DNA of 64,000 nucleotides, taken from positions 1 through 64,000 of the forward strand of contig NZ_JAQAGY010000024.1 of assembly GCF_027533645.1 (NCBI RefSeq), written 5' to 3'. Origin of the DNA: Paenibacillus caseinilyticus (lineage in GTDB: Bacteria > Bacillota > Bacilli > Paenibacillales > NBRC-103111). A program made the translations under genes and the position numbers. Numbering within the stretch: position 1 is the first letter of the stretch; each line of letters begins with the position of its first letter. The notes under the pieces were generated by a model. The model saw only the letters and a list, made by a program, of their open reading frames with translations. It was not told where the DNA came from and searched no databases. Shown piece by piece: positions 8,395 through 16,260 of the stretch.

Positions 8395-10440
8395 CTAGTT
8401 AATCGTAATACTGTCAATCTCCGCATACCCGGTGTTTCCTTTGGCCAACCGGATAATATTGTCTCCGGACGTTAGATTCACGCTCACGTTCACCGTTCCG
8501 AATTGCCCCCACCCGGCAGTTGCTGGGTATGTAACGGTGGACAATGGACCACCATTATAGGCTAAATTATGCGTGGCGTTCGCTCCGGTACCATTGGCAT
8601 AGCGGATGGTCATCGTGTAGCTTTTGGTCGTTGGCACTTTGACATAGAAATCGACGTAGCTGTCGCCATGATCGATCTGAGCGACGTATTTACCGCCGGA
8701 TGCCGCACCGCTGGAAGCGATATTCGCGCTGTTGACCGCTGCATCCTCGGCTTCGTACACGTTGGTCGCCTGACCATACGGCGTAATATAAATGCGATAG
8801 CCGTCGTTATTGTACAACCCCGTCATCGGGACGGTTATTTGATTGTTGCTAATCGAATAATCGCCCTCAAGCAGCGTTTTGGTCGTGTCCACGACCGTGC
8901 TTCGATTGACGAACGGTGTCCAATCCACCCGTACATGTACTTTGCTTCCGTTGCCGCCGAAGAACGACGGGAAGTTCTTGATTACGGCATTGACGGAGCC
9001 ATCCGTTACCCCGCCAAACAGGACGCTGGCATACTTTTTTGTGGTGTCCACGTTGGCAAATCCGTCTAGCGCAAGAATATCGTTCGCGTTTGGAGGGGTG
9101 ACGCTAACCATATTGCCAGACATATCACCATACCATTTGTAGAACCACCAGCCTCCATTCCGCTGCGTGTCCTTTGCGAGAAGCGTTCCCAATCTGCCTG
9201 GATTCGGAACATCCCAATAGCTTTGCATCGCCGTATCAACCTTAAGACGCTCGAACTTAGAAATCAAAGGAGCCACAACGCCAGGCTTTCCTTCATCATT
9301 TAACCAGCCTGCGCCGCTGTACTCATTGATTGAAATGGGCCGCGCTGTAATACCAAGCGAGGCTTCAATTGCACGGTAATCGTTGTGAATGGACGTGAAA
9401 TTCTCGTTTAAGAGTTGATGCCAAGAGGTAATTTCCGGCAGTGTATTTTGCGCTTTCTGATAGGTCATGAAATCAACCATGGCGTAGTGCGAATACCCGG
9501 CCAAAGAAGGGCCGATTGATTTGGCCGACGGATCAAGTTGCTTTAACTTCTTGTAGGTCTCGCTGAAAAACTCGCGAAAAGTCAGATTACCGGAAATGTC
9601 GGAGGAAGCATATCCGCTATTGTATATATTACTGTGATTAACCGTGCCGTTCTCAGCCTCGTAGCGAACCGGGCTGCCTCCCGCTACGTCGATGTAATCC
9701 AATTCGGCATACCCTGTGCTCCCTTTGCTGAATCGAATTTTATTACTGCCGGCCGTCAAATTTAAGCTCAGTGTAATCGTGGATGCCGCACCAGTTTTGA
9801 ACCAGCCGCCAGAACTCGGGTACGAGGCCATTACCGGGCTCCCCCCATTGACGCTAACCTGATGAGAGGAAGCCGCACCTGTACCGTTCGCATAACGTAC
9901 CGTTACGGCGTAAGACTTGGTTGTCGGGACGTTGACTGTATATTCTACGTAGCTGTCACTGTAATCAATCATGCCCACATATTTGCCTTTCCACGTACCA
10001 TCAGGCTCGTTCCATAACTCGTAACCGTATACATTCGTAAGTCCGGCTGCCTTCACGTCATTGACCGTCGTAGTCAGTTTTTTGAACCAATCCGTCAAAT
10101 TCGTATAGTTATACCAGCCGGTATACCAATCAGCTAGACGAATTGTGACTTTACTGCCAGATGGCGCCAACCGCTGCGCGACGGGAATAACCGCCCCCCA
10201 TGGTTGCTGATAGCCTGTGACTGCCGGATTTATGTAAGCTTTGGCCCGTAGAGGAAGAAAGAGGTTATTGTCAGGCTTATTCTCAATAACGCCGTAAAGG
10301 GAACCTGCAGAGCTGTGGGTGACCGGACCGATGACGCTGGATAGATCGACCGACAAATTAGAAGCTGCTTGGGCGGGCGCGGCGGATAGCGAGCTTCCTA
10401 ACAAAACGAATGCCATGCTTGACATCATTACTTTTTTCAC
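8395..10440 (-). CDS. Secreted GH39-like glycoside hydrolase with two CBM35/CBM6-like modules, one inserted in the catalytic domain
   Basis: A 681-residue secreted enzyme; GTG start at 10440 with CGGAGGTG seven bases upstream, signal peptide cleaved near AQAA-SN (residue 26). The catalytic TIM barrel shows the clan GH-A acid/base in GYELWNEPD (Glu145) and a candidate nucleophile in SINEYSG (Glu373), most like GH39 xylosidase-type enzymes. A C-terminal beta-sandwich module covers residues 560-681 (VYEAEDAAVN to GYAEIDSITIN). A second copy of the same module interrupts the barrel at residues 151-284, with its strand order rotated: it starts at GKYVGMIDYSDSYV and ends with RYEAENGTVNHSN. The two share VPTTKSY and RYANGTGA. 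Substrate is probably a plant or algal polysaccharide; specificity cannot be read. Confidence 0.82.
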   Translation of the reverse strand: MKKVMMSSMAFVLLGSSLSAAPAQAASNLSVDLSSVIGPVTHSSAGSLYGVIENKPDNNLFLPLRAKAYINPAVTGYQQPWGAVIPVAQRLAPSGSKVTIRLADWYTGWYNYTNLTDWFKKLTTTVNDVKAAGLTNVYGYELWNEPDGTWKGKYVGMIDYSDSYVEYTVNVPTTKSYAVTVRYANGTGAASSHQVSVNGGSPVMASYPSSGGWFKTGAASTITLSLNLTAGSNKIRFSKGSTGYAELDYIDVAGGSPVRYEAENGTVNHSNIYNSGYASSDISGNLTFREFFSETYKKLKQLDPSAKSIGPSLAGYSHYAMVDFMTYQKAQNTLPEITSWHQLLNENFTSIHNDYRAIEASLGITARPISINEYSGAGWLNDEGKPGVVAPLISKFERLKVDTAMQSYWDVPNPGRLGTLLAKDTQRNGGWWFYKWYGDMSGNMVSVTPPNANDILALDGFANVDTTKKYASVLFGGVTDGSVNAVIKNFPSFFGGNGSKVHVRVDWTPFVNRSTVVDTTKTLLEGDYSISNNQITVPMTGLYNNDGYRIYITPYGQATNVYEAEDAAVNSANIASSGAASGGKYVAQIDHGDSYVDFYVKVPTTKSYTMTIRYANGTGANATHNLAYNGGPLSTVTYPATAGWGQFGTVNVSVNLTSGDNIIRLAKGNTGYAEIDSITIN

Positions 10441-10993
10441 TTAGAACACCTCCGTATTAGTCAACACGTTACATCGTTAAACTACTCTCTGATTCACCCC
10501 CACGGGAGATTAATGGCATCGCTTACATTCCTATTTTAGCAAATCGTTAAAAGTTGAAAGTTATATTTTTTTTGGATAATTGTCGTATTTTGGGATTTGG
10601 GCCTTCACGAGAAGCGCTCCTCACCAAAGAAACAATCTCTAGACCCATGTTGGGGCCAAATACTGCAAGCCGCACGTTTCACCTTTCACCTTCCTTTTCA
10701 AACGTGAATGGTTTTCGTTGTCGTTGGAGTGCTGCCGATCATTCGCCAACTCGACAATCCATGCGCGTCGTATCGAACTATAAATGGCCTATACCATATT
10801 TTCGGCTTTTCAGAATAATGGTTTGGAAAAACTGGCCTGCGAGTTGCCCGCTACTTTGTGAGCACGCAAGATAAACGGCCTCGCCGTCCATTACGGAAGA
10901 GGCACGTTTATAGGAATATTATAAGATGCTAAGGATCGAGACCGACGGCACATGGACGATCGACGTGTATCGGACGGACAAGTGGGATGAAGC
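10441..10993. other. Long intergenic stretch without a recognisable gene
   Basis: Apart from the leader of the GH39-like gene next to 10440, I see no ORF with a ribosome site or familiar motif on either strand. It may be decayed coding DNA belonging with the dockerin fragment that follows. Confidence 0.4.
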
Positions 10994-11034
10994 AAAGGCC
11001 AGATCCGCTCCAACGTGGAGTGAACCTGGCCTTT
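10994..11034 (-). terminator. Hairpin after the dockerin fragment
   Basis: AAAGGCCAG and CTGGCCTTT form a 9-bp stem with an inner hairpin, directly after the minus-strand stop at 11037. This is the intact 3' end of a former gene. Confidence 0.65.
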
Positions 11035-11036
11035 GC

Positions 11037-11294
11037 TCAAAGAGGAGCAGCCGCAGCGCTGATGTCCGCAGCCGGTGCGGCTGTCGTCAGCTTGTTCTTG
11101 ACATATTGGACATCGAGTACATCAATGCGGCCGTCCAGGTTGAAATCCATAGACGCGTCATAGCCCGCATCGCCTGCTGCCGTACCGGACGCTAGGGATA
11201 CCCGCTCAAGATCCGTGAGCGTCACTGCACCATCGCCGTCCAGATCTGCCGTAACGATATGGAGGAGCAGCGGAGCAGCAGGCTCCGGCAACAA
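11037..11294 (-). pseudogene. Dockerin-type I-like domain, orphan C-terminal fragment
   Basis: The 85-codon frame contains two EF-hand-like repeats, DLDGDGAVTLTDLERVS and DFNLDGRIDVLDVQYVKNKL, separated by 17 residues, the pattern of a type I dockerin. Calcium ligands (D-x-D-x-D-x4-D) are present in both. There is no ribosome site and an in-frame TAA lies just upstream of the first usable codon. This is therefore the tail of a larger secreted protein whose front is gone. The break falls in a copy of the AAGAAC..TATATCCTTAAA repeat at 11292. In Paenibacillus such domains occur at the end of secreted hydrolases without a true cellulosome. Confidence 0.6.
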
Positions 11295-11334
11295 GAACTT
11301 ATATCCTTAAACATATGTTCTAATCCTCCGATAG
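11292..11334. repeat. Palindromic repeat copy B (short form)
   Basis: Reads AAGAACTTATATCCTTAAA, CATATGTTCT, AATCCTCCGA. It matches the end of the repeat cluster at 13248-13320 but lacks about 33 bases, including the small hairpin between the two halves. It lies just past the 3' end of the MarR gene. Confidence 0.65.
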
Positions 11335-11360
11335 GCCAGAAAACAGAGTTAGTCGTTTAC

Positions 11361-11867
11361 TCATTTCTCATCATTTCCATCCACAGAGAAACTCCGGAAA
11401 TAAAATTCCTGTTGTTTGATCATATAATCCGAAGATTTTTTCATCATCTCGGCAAAAAGCTGGCTTTCTTCCTCACCTAGATGCTTGACGAGACCAACGA
11501 ACATATTAAGGCGGGCCTCATTTATACGCTGTATATACTTTTTGCCTTTATTCGAGAGCTGGATTCTTACAACTCGCCTATCGGCAGGATCAGCATGACG
11601 TTCGACAAGTTCCTGTGCTTCCAGACTGTTGATATGATGCGTTACCGTTGGCGAAGTGACATTTAGTTTATCGCTTATTTCCGAAACCATCAATCCCGGA
11701 CTATCATCTTTGACATTCATGCTGATGAAATAAAGTACCATGATCTCGCCTGGCTTTTGATTGTATATCGAGCGATTCTGCATCATATTTCCACCAACCT
11801 GCGATTGGAAGTACGATTCCATTAATTGCTTTGCTATTTTCTTCTGCTCATCCGACAATCCATTCAC
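11361..11867 (-). CDS. MarR family transcriptional regulator
   Basis: A 168-residue winged-helix repressor. The core shows ISDKLNVTSPTVTHHINSLEAQELVERHADPADRRVVRIQLSNKGKKY at about residues 62-110, the recognition helix and the DxRxxxxxLT-like wing of MarR proteins. The GTG at 11867 is very close to its GGAGAG site; a TTG three codons in (11858) has better spacing and may be the real start. It follows the TIM-barrel gene in the same direction with a 73-bp gap, so the two probably form one unit. Matching AGAACAT half-sites before, between and after these genes suggest autoregulation. Confidence 0.88.
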   Translation of the reverse strand: MNGLSDEQKKIAKQLMESYFQSQVGGNMMQNRSIYNQKPGEIMVLYFISMNVKDDSPGLMVSEISDKLNVTSPTVTHHINSLEAQELVERHADPADRRVVRIQLSNKGKKYIQRINEARLNMFVGLVKHLGEEESQLFAEMMKKSSDYMIKQQEFYFRSFSVDGNDEK

Positions 11868-11940
11868 TCTCCGTATAAGAATTCAGTTGAAAACTACATG
11901 ATTCTCGCTGATCGGTTCCAGATGCAATGTCGCGATTGTT

Positions 11941-12963
11941 CTAAGACTCCATTACGTCTGCATATCGCGCTGCGATGGTATAGAATACCTCCTTGGGCTC
12001 CCAGGGCATGTCGGGGTAAGTCGCGCCGCGGCCTTCTTGCAGTACCCGTACGATCCCATAAGACGCTATATCATAATCGTGATTGGGGTCTTCGCTGTAT
12101 GGCAAGTTGTGACAAGCAAAGGTACACCAGAATGCTGTGTCGACTCCGGCTTCTTCGAAAACGTTGACGCTATCGTTGAAGTATTGGCTCTGTTCGGCCT
12201 CATCACGTTCGTAGCTGTCTTTCAGCCGAACTGCACGTACACCGTCCCACTCGACCATGAATAATCCGCGTGCGCCGAGTTCGGATGCACCACTTGAGGT
12301 CGTGCATCCGAACTCGGAGATCACCAGCGGCTTCTTTGAGCTTGCCAACTTCTTGATTGAATCAGTATAGAGATGAGCAACTTCAGCGGAGTTGTACGCG
12401 TCGACGGCGATGAAGTCGAAAGGTTCCCAGTTCACAGGTTCGCTAGGAAGGGCTGCATACGTAACTCGACCTCCGAATCGGGCTCGAACGACGTCAACAG
12501 CTCGTGCTAGGAAGTCGTTGAGCAGAGTTGGTAATTTCGCGAACGCAGCACGGCTAACCGTCGGTTCAGACAAAGCCGCGAGGCGATCCGGCAGCGTCTC
12601 GCCGGGAAAGAAGCCGCGGGTAAAAAGCATGAGTTCGGCACCCGTGACCATGACCACCTCAGCCCCCGTAATCCGGAGGCGTTCGGCCCGTGCGGCACAG
12701 TCCGCAAGCAAGGCAAGCAGCTCTTCTTGGTCAAGTTCGTTGGTGAATGGTGAGAACCACGCTTCGAGACCTGCTGCTGCTGCCGCTCGTGCAGCAATCT
12801 CCAGGCGATCAGGCTCGCCGCCTGTCACGCGTACGGCCGTGCAGTGCAGGTCGCGCCGTATAATTTCCATCTCCCTATACACTCTCGCCGCATCGAAGTT
12901 CGGGTGTGTGCTGGTACCTTCACTTAGAAATCCCGTATCATAGGTCACTCCACGCATGCGCAT
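11941..12963 (-). CDS. TIM-barrel glycoside hydrolase-like protein of unknown specificity
   Basis: A 340-residue cytoplasmic protein with no signal peptide. It starts MRMRGVTYDTGF at 12963, with AAAGGAG ten bases upstream. Conserved-looking segments are TAVRVTGGEPDRLE, FDFIAVDAYNSAEV and PLVISEFGCTTSSG; the last resembles the nucleophile strand of GH-A enzymes (Glu in SEFG). Related proteins in Paenibacillus and actinomycetes are often labelled abortive infection protein, a name I would not trust. The DNA is richer in alanine and GC-ending codons than its neighbours, which suggests transfer. It is flanked by copies of the palindromic repeat and co-directed with MarR. Reaction unknown. Confidence 0.7.
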   Translation of the reverse strand: MRMRGVTYDTGFLSEGTSTHPNFDAARVYREMEIIRRDLHCTAVRVTGGEPDRLEIAARAAAAAGLEAWFSPFTNELDQEELLALLADCAARAERLRITGAEVVMVTGAELMLFTRGFFPGETLPDRLAALSEPTVSRAAFAKLPTLLNDFLARAVDVVRARFGGRVTYAALPSEPVNWEPFDFIAVDAYNSAEVAHLYTDSIKKLASSKKPLVISEFGCTTSSGASELGARGLFMVEWDGVRAVRLKDSYERDEAEQSQYFNDSVNVFEEAGVDTAFWCTFACHNLPYSEDPNHDYDIASYGIVRVLQEGRGATYPDMPWEPKEVFYTIAARYADVMES

Positions 12964-12995
12964 AGTTGACTAACTCCTTTCGTTTTCAAAATACA

Positions 12996-13038
12996 TAGAA
13001 CATCGAATATTTAAGTTATATATATAATAGATGTTCTA
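12996..13038 (-). promoter_or_regulatory. Candidate MarR operator pair in the promoter of the TIM-barrel gene
   Basis: A perfect inverted repeat TAGAACATC (12996-13004) and GATGTTCTA (13030-13038) encloses an AT-rich stretch with possible -10 sequences. The AGAACAT half-site recurs in the repeat cluster at 13186-13320 and at 11292. Confidence 0.5.
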
Positions 13039-13185
13039 AGTATATGCGAACGAATGTAGATAAATCAACAATAATGGTTATTTGATACACTGCGTTATAC
13101 TGCCAGCATGTTGGCGACCGCGTAGTGGAGCACGCCGTGCTTCACGTTAGTTGAACGACCACCCGAGAATTATGAGCTATACGGC

Positions 13186-13320
13186 AATGAATACATGTTC
13201 TTGTCATGTACGGCTAAGGATATATGTTCTTGTCATGTACTTTTGATAAGAACATATATCCTTAAATAGAAAAAACCGCAACTTATGCGGCCCTAATGAA
13301 TATATGTTCTTGTCCTCCGA
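13186..13320. repeat. Cluster of AGAACATATAT palindromes
   Basis: ATACATGTTCTTGTCATGTAC (first 20 bases count) at 13191 recurs, one base changed, at 13220. The second copy forms a perfect 16-bp inverted repeat with 13248-13263 (AAGGATATATGTTCTT and AAGAACATATATCCTT). A small hairpin (CCGCAACTTATGCGG) follows, and then another ATATATGTTCTTGTC at 13299. The rest of the 545-bp gap between 12964 and 13508 shows no gene. Confidence 0.75.
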
Positions 13321-13508
13321 CATATCGCTGCCGGACCCCATACGTGCGTGAACGCGATGGAACTACATGCTTAATCCCAAGCCAAATAGCGAAGACGGCT
13401 GACGTGTTCCCCCGTAGCCGGCTTCGTTGTTTACTATAAGAGGATGCATTCCGATTATGGTTAGGCAAATATTAGGCAAATATTAAGCTGCGCGATGAGA
13501 AATTACTC

Positions 13509-15206
13509 CTATTCAGAGCGCAGTTGTCCTGCATAATACTTCTTTACAACGGCATAAGCCAACTTGGGTCGGCGGTACCGGTCGACGATTCCCTTGCTGT
13601 TCTGCGTTCCGGCGCGGGTCAGCAGCCATCCCGTCCCTTCCGTTACCTTGCAATCGCAAAATTGCCAGATCAGCATGCCGGACAAGAATGGGACGGACGT
13701 ATAAGCTTCCAGATTGCGCTCGATGATATCGGCATGGCGCTCCTCCGTTCCTTTCACCCGGCTCGGATCGCGATAGCCATAATAGCCGTCGGCCCCGAAT
13801 TCGCTCATGATCATCGGCTTCTCCAGACCGCCGGCTTCGTCCGCCCACCTCCTCGCCTCCTTGACAAGCTCCAGCGGATCCTCCTCTTCGTACCAGAGCG
13901 GATACAAGTTGAACGAGACGATATCCGCAAGATCGAAGCAAAGCTCGCGATCGCGGTGGTGCGAAGCAAAGCTTAGCGGCCTTGACGAATCCATCGTTCG
14001 GATTTGCTCGAGCTGCGTCCGATATATCTCCCGGCCTTCCGGCGTATCGCTCGCGCATTCGTTCAGAATTGCCCAAATGATGATGCTTGGATGATTGAAA
14101 TGAGTCTCTACCATCTCCCGGTTGCAATCCTCGCATTGCTTGGCGAACAACGGATGCTTCATTTGCTCCAGACTAAGGCCGCGCGCATGATTTTCTTCCC
14201 ATACAAACATGCCTCGCTCATCGCACAAATCAAGAAACCGTTCGTCGTTCGGATAGTGGCTGGTCCGTACGGTATTGGCACCCATGTCCAGCATCAACTC
14301 AATGTCGTGCACCATAAGCGGATAAGGAATGGCGGCTCCTGCCAGCGCATGATCCTCATGCCGGTTGAAGCCCTTCAGCACAACGTCCTCGCCGTTTACC
14401 TGGATGCGCCCGTTCTTCGTCGACACCGTTCGAAAGCCGACCCGCTCGATCAAATCGTCCATGGGGGCTTCCTGCCCCTCTACATACAGACTCGCCTTCA
14501 GCAGATAAAGCGTTGGATCACTTGCCGACCAAGGAGTAATGCCAGGAAACGGCTCCGTAATCGATAGCTCGACGGTTTCACCCGGCATCACGCTCGCCTC
14601 GCCTGCATCAATGTCCCGGCCCGCCAGACTGAGCTGCAGCCGTGCGCGGCAAGCACGTTGCCCGATATTCCGTACATAGAGCCGAATCGTCCCCTGCCAG
14701 TCTTCGGCTGTACAAATCGGCGTAAACGCGATTCGTTCGATAAATAATTCATCCAGCAGTTCAATGGCCGAAGGTCGGATTAAGCCCCCGTAGGTATAAT
14801 AATCGTTCGGAACATGGAGCGCGGACGATTCGCCGAACGAATTGTCCACGATCACGGCAAGTTCATGCATTCCCGGTTCGACATCCGGAATGACGAGAGC
14901 AAACGGCGTGTACGCATTATAATGGCGACCTGCCGGTATACCGTCAAAAAAAATATCAGCTGTATGGCTCACGCCTTTGAACACAAGCCGGATTGCGCCT
15001 TTCCGCGATATGTCTACCATTCGCCGGTATACGGCTTTGCCCCGATAGGTTGAAAACTGCGGATGCATCTCCCAGCACCCGGGTACGGGCATTCGGTATT
15101 CGTAGCGGGACGGCAACCCGTCCTTTCCGTTAGTCGGTTGGAAATCCCAATCGCCTTCCAACTCTTGCACGTCGCGTATTTCATGCGTTCTAAACAATCG
15201 CAACAA
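13509..15206 (-). CDS. Glycoside hydrolase family 2 protein (beta-galactosidase/glucuronidase type)
   Basis: A 565-residue enzyme; TTG start at 15206, five bases after GGAGGGA. It has the GH2 order: sugar-binding jelly roll (residues 1 to about 155, with PVPGCWE and GGLIRPSAIEL), Ig-like domain (about 160-265), and TIM barrel from about 268. Signature elements are LKGFNRHEDH, GANTVRTSHYP, the acid/base in AILNECA (Glu383) and the nucleophile in IMSEFGADG (Glu469). No signal peptide, so it would act in the cytoplasm on imported oligosaccharides. It is about 16 residues shorter than, and clearly related to, the GH2 enzyme at 53550. It lies 126 bp downstream of a deacetylase gene on the same strand. 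Sugar specificity is open. Confidence 0.87.
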   Translation of the reverse strand: MLRLFRTHEIRDVQELEGDWDFQPTNGKDGLPSRYEYRMPVPGCWEMHPQFSTYRGKAVYRRMVDISRKGAIRLVFKGVSHTADIFFDGIPAGRHYNAYTPFALVIPDVEPGMHELAVIVDNSFGESSALHVPNDYYTYGGLIRPSAIELLDELFIERIAFTPICTAEDWQGTIRLYVRNIGQRACRARLQLSLAGRDIDAGEASVMPGETVELSITEPFPGITPWSASDPTLYLLKASLYVEGQEAPMDDLIERVGFRTVSTKNGRIQVNGEDVVLKGFNRHEDHALAGAAIPYPLMVHDIELMLDMGANTVRTSHYPNDERFLDLCDERGMFVWEENHARGLSLEQMKHPLFAKQCEDCNREMVETHFNHPSIIIWAILNECASDTPEGREIYRTQLEQIRTMDSSRPLSFASHHRDRELCFDLADIVSFNLYPLWYEEEDPLELVKEARRWADEAGGLEKPMIMSEFGADGYYGYRDPSRVKGTEERHADIIERNLEAYTSVPFLSGMLIWQFCDCKVTEGTGWLLTRAGTQNSKGIVDRYRRPKLAYAVVKKYYAGQLRSE

Positions 15207-15332
15207 CGTTTTCCCTCCAAACTCTTCATATCATTCGATGATTATTCTTATATTCCATTACTTTCGCATCAAATTATAGAGCACGATTACATGGTGAACC
15301 ATGATTTTCCGGTCATGAATTAGCACTACTTG

Positions 15333-16142
15333 CTAGCGCAACCTCTTCGTTTCGCCTCCCGCAATACGGACGGCTTCGCCGTCTGCGCTAATCCAAACCT
15401 CACGGGCATTCGGATTATGTACTATGCTTCGATCAACCGAGAAACGGAGCGCTTTAAGGGCATTCTGATAGGTTACAATATCCGTCATCGACGCTTTCCA
15501 GACCGATTCCTCGCCGCCGATCAGCTCGCCCACCTTGTCTACCAGGTCCCAGTTGTCATCATAATCGAATTCGTAGCTGTGGCCCCAGATAAACAATAGC
15601 TCCATCCGGCGGAACCACTGCTTGGACGACAGCAGTAGTTCCGCCTTCTCGACCATGTCTTTATGGTGGCAGGTCGGATGCCATCTCAGCCGATCATCCG
15701 GCATGTGGAAGCCGCCGTGGCTCTCGACGGTGCGGGCATATTCAATACCGAGCACCGGCAGCGCGTGCACAATGCGGTCGTTGTAGGTGCCGAACGGATA
15801 ACTCATGCCGCGAACCGGGTATCCCGCAATCGCCTCCAGATTACGGCGGTCCGCGATCAGTTCCTCCGCGATCTGGTCATCCGGAGACTGCTCCAGGAAG
15901 GGATGCGTGACGGTATGGGCCGAAATCTCGTGACCGCGAAATAAGTCCGATGCTTCTTCGGCAGCGATATATCCTTCCTGGCCGAAATTGCCGGAATTCA
16001 GATGGAACGTTCCTTTGAGGCCATATCGATTAAAAGCCTCCACCAGCCTCCTGTCTTGCTCGCGGCCATCGTCAAAACTAAACACGACCGCCTTGCCAAG
16101 CCCTCTCGGAAACCGGTCGAATTGAATGCTCACGTTACCCAT
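15333..16142 (-). CDS. Polysaccharide deacetylase family protein (CE4/NodB), cytoplasmic form
   Basis: A 269-residue protein starting at 16142 after TAAGGAGGAG. The NodB fold is marked by VVFSFDDGREQD (catalytic Asp and metal Asp in FDDG), GHEISAHTVTHPFLE (metal His in H-x3-H) and RGMSYPFGTYND (arginine/PFG motif). No signal peptide is present, unlike the secreted CE4 at 30684. Such short forms probably deacetylate imported acetylated oligosaccharides. It is followed in the same direction by GH2 (126-bp gap), so the pair may be an operon that finishes the breakdown of plant-wall fragments. Confidence 0.85.
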   Translation of the reverse strand: MGNVSIQFDRFPRGLGKAVVFSFDDGREQDRRLVEAFNRYGLKGTFHLNSGNFGQEGYIAAEEASDLFRGHEISAHTVTHPFLEQSPDDQIAEELIADRRNLEAIAGYPVRGMSYPFGTYNDRIVHALPVLGIEYARTVESHGGFHMPDDRLRWHPTCHHKDMVEKAELLLSSKQWFRRMELLFIWGHSYEFDYDDNWDLVDKVGELIGGEESVWKASMTDIVTYQNALKALRFSVDRSIVHNPNAREVWISADGEAVRIAGGETKRLR

Positions 16143-16260
16143 TATGACTCCTCCTTACGTATTGTGGAACGGAGTGGAACAAAACCGCATCGGAAGCTTC
16201 CGTTACCATACCACCTGAATACCTCCGAACCATTACGGCCGGAGGCATCAAGCTTCTGAA

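Noticed and set aside
10554-10874. Forward ORF of 106 codons beginning MKVIFFLDNCRIL
   Set aside because: No ribosome site, no recognisable domain and a composition unlike real genes here; treated as noncoding.
11941-12963. Calling the TIM-barrel protein a phage abortive-infection gene, as homologues are often labelled
   Set aside because: The sequence shows a glycosidase-like barrel and no known Abi motif; the label is probably a propagated annotation.
13186-13320. CRISPR-like reading of the direct repeats
   Set aside because: Only three irregularly spaced copies with similar rather than unique spacers and no cas genes; they are palindromic repeats.
13283-13468. Reverse ORF of 61 codons rich in Arg and Ser (TSAVFAIWLGIKHVV)
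   Set aside because: It overlaps the palindromic repeat cluster, has no ribosome site and resembles no family I know.
16160-16260. Hairpin-like sequence (GCCTCCG..CGGAGG) after the GH74-GH5 stop
   Set aside because: Short stem without a T run; not strong enough to list as a terminator.
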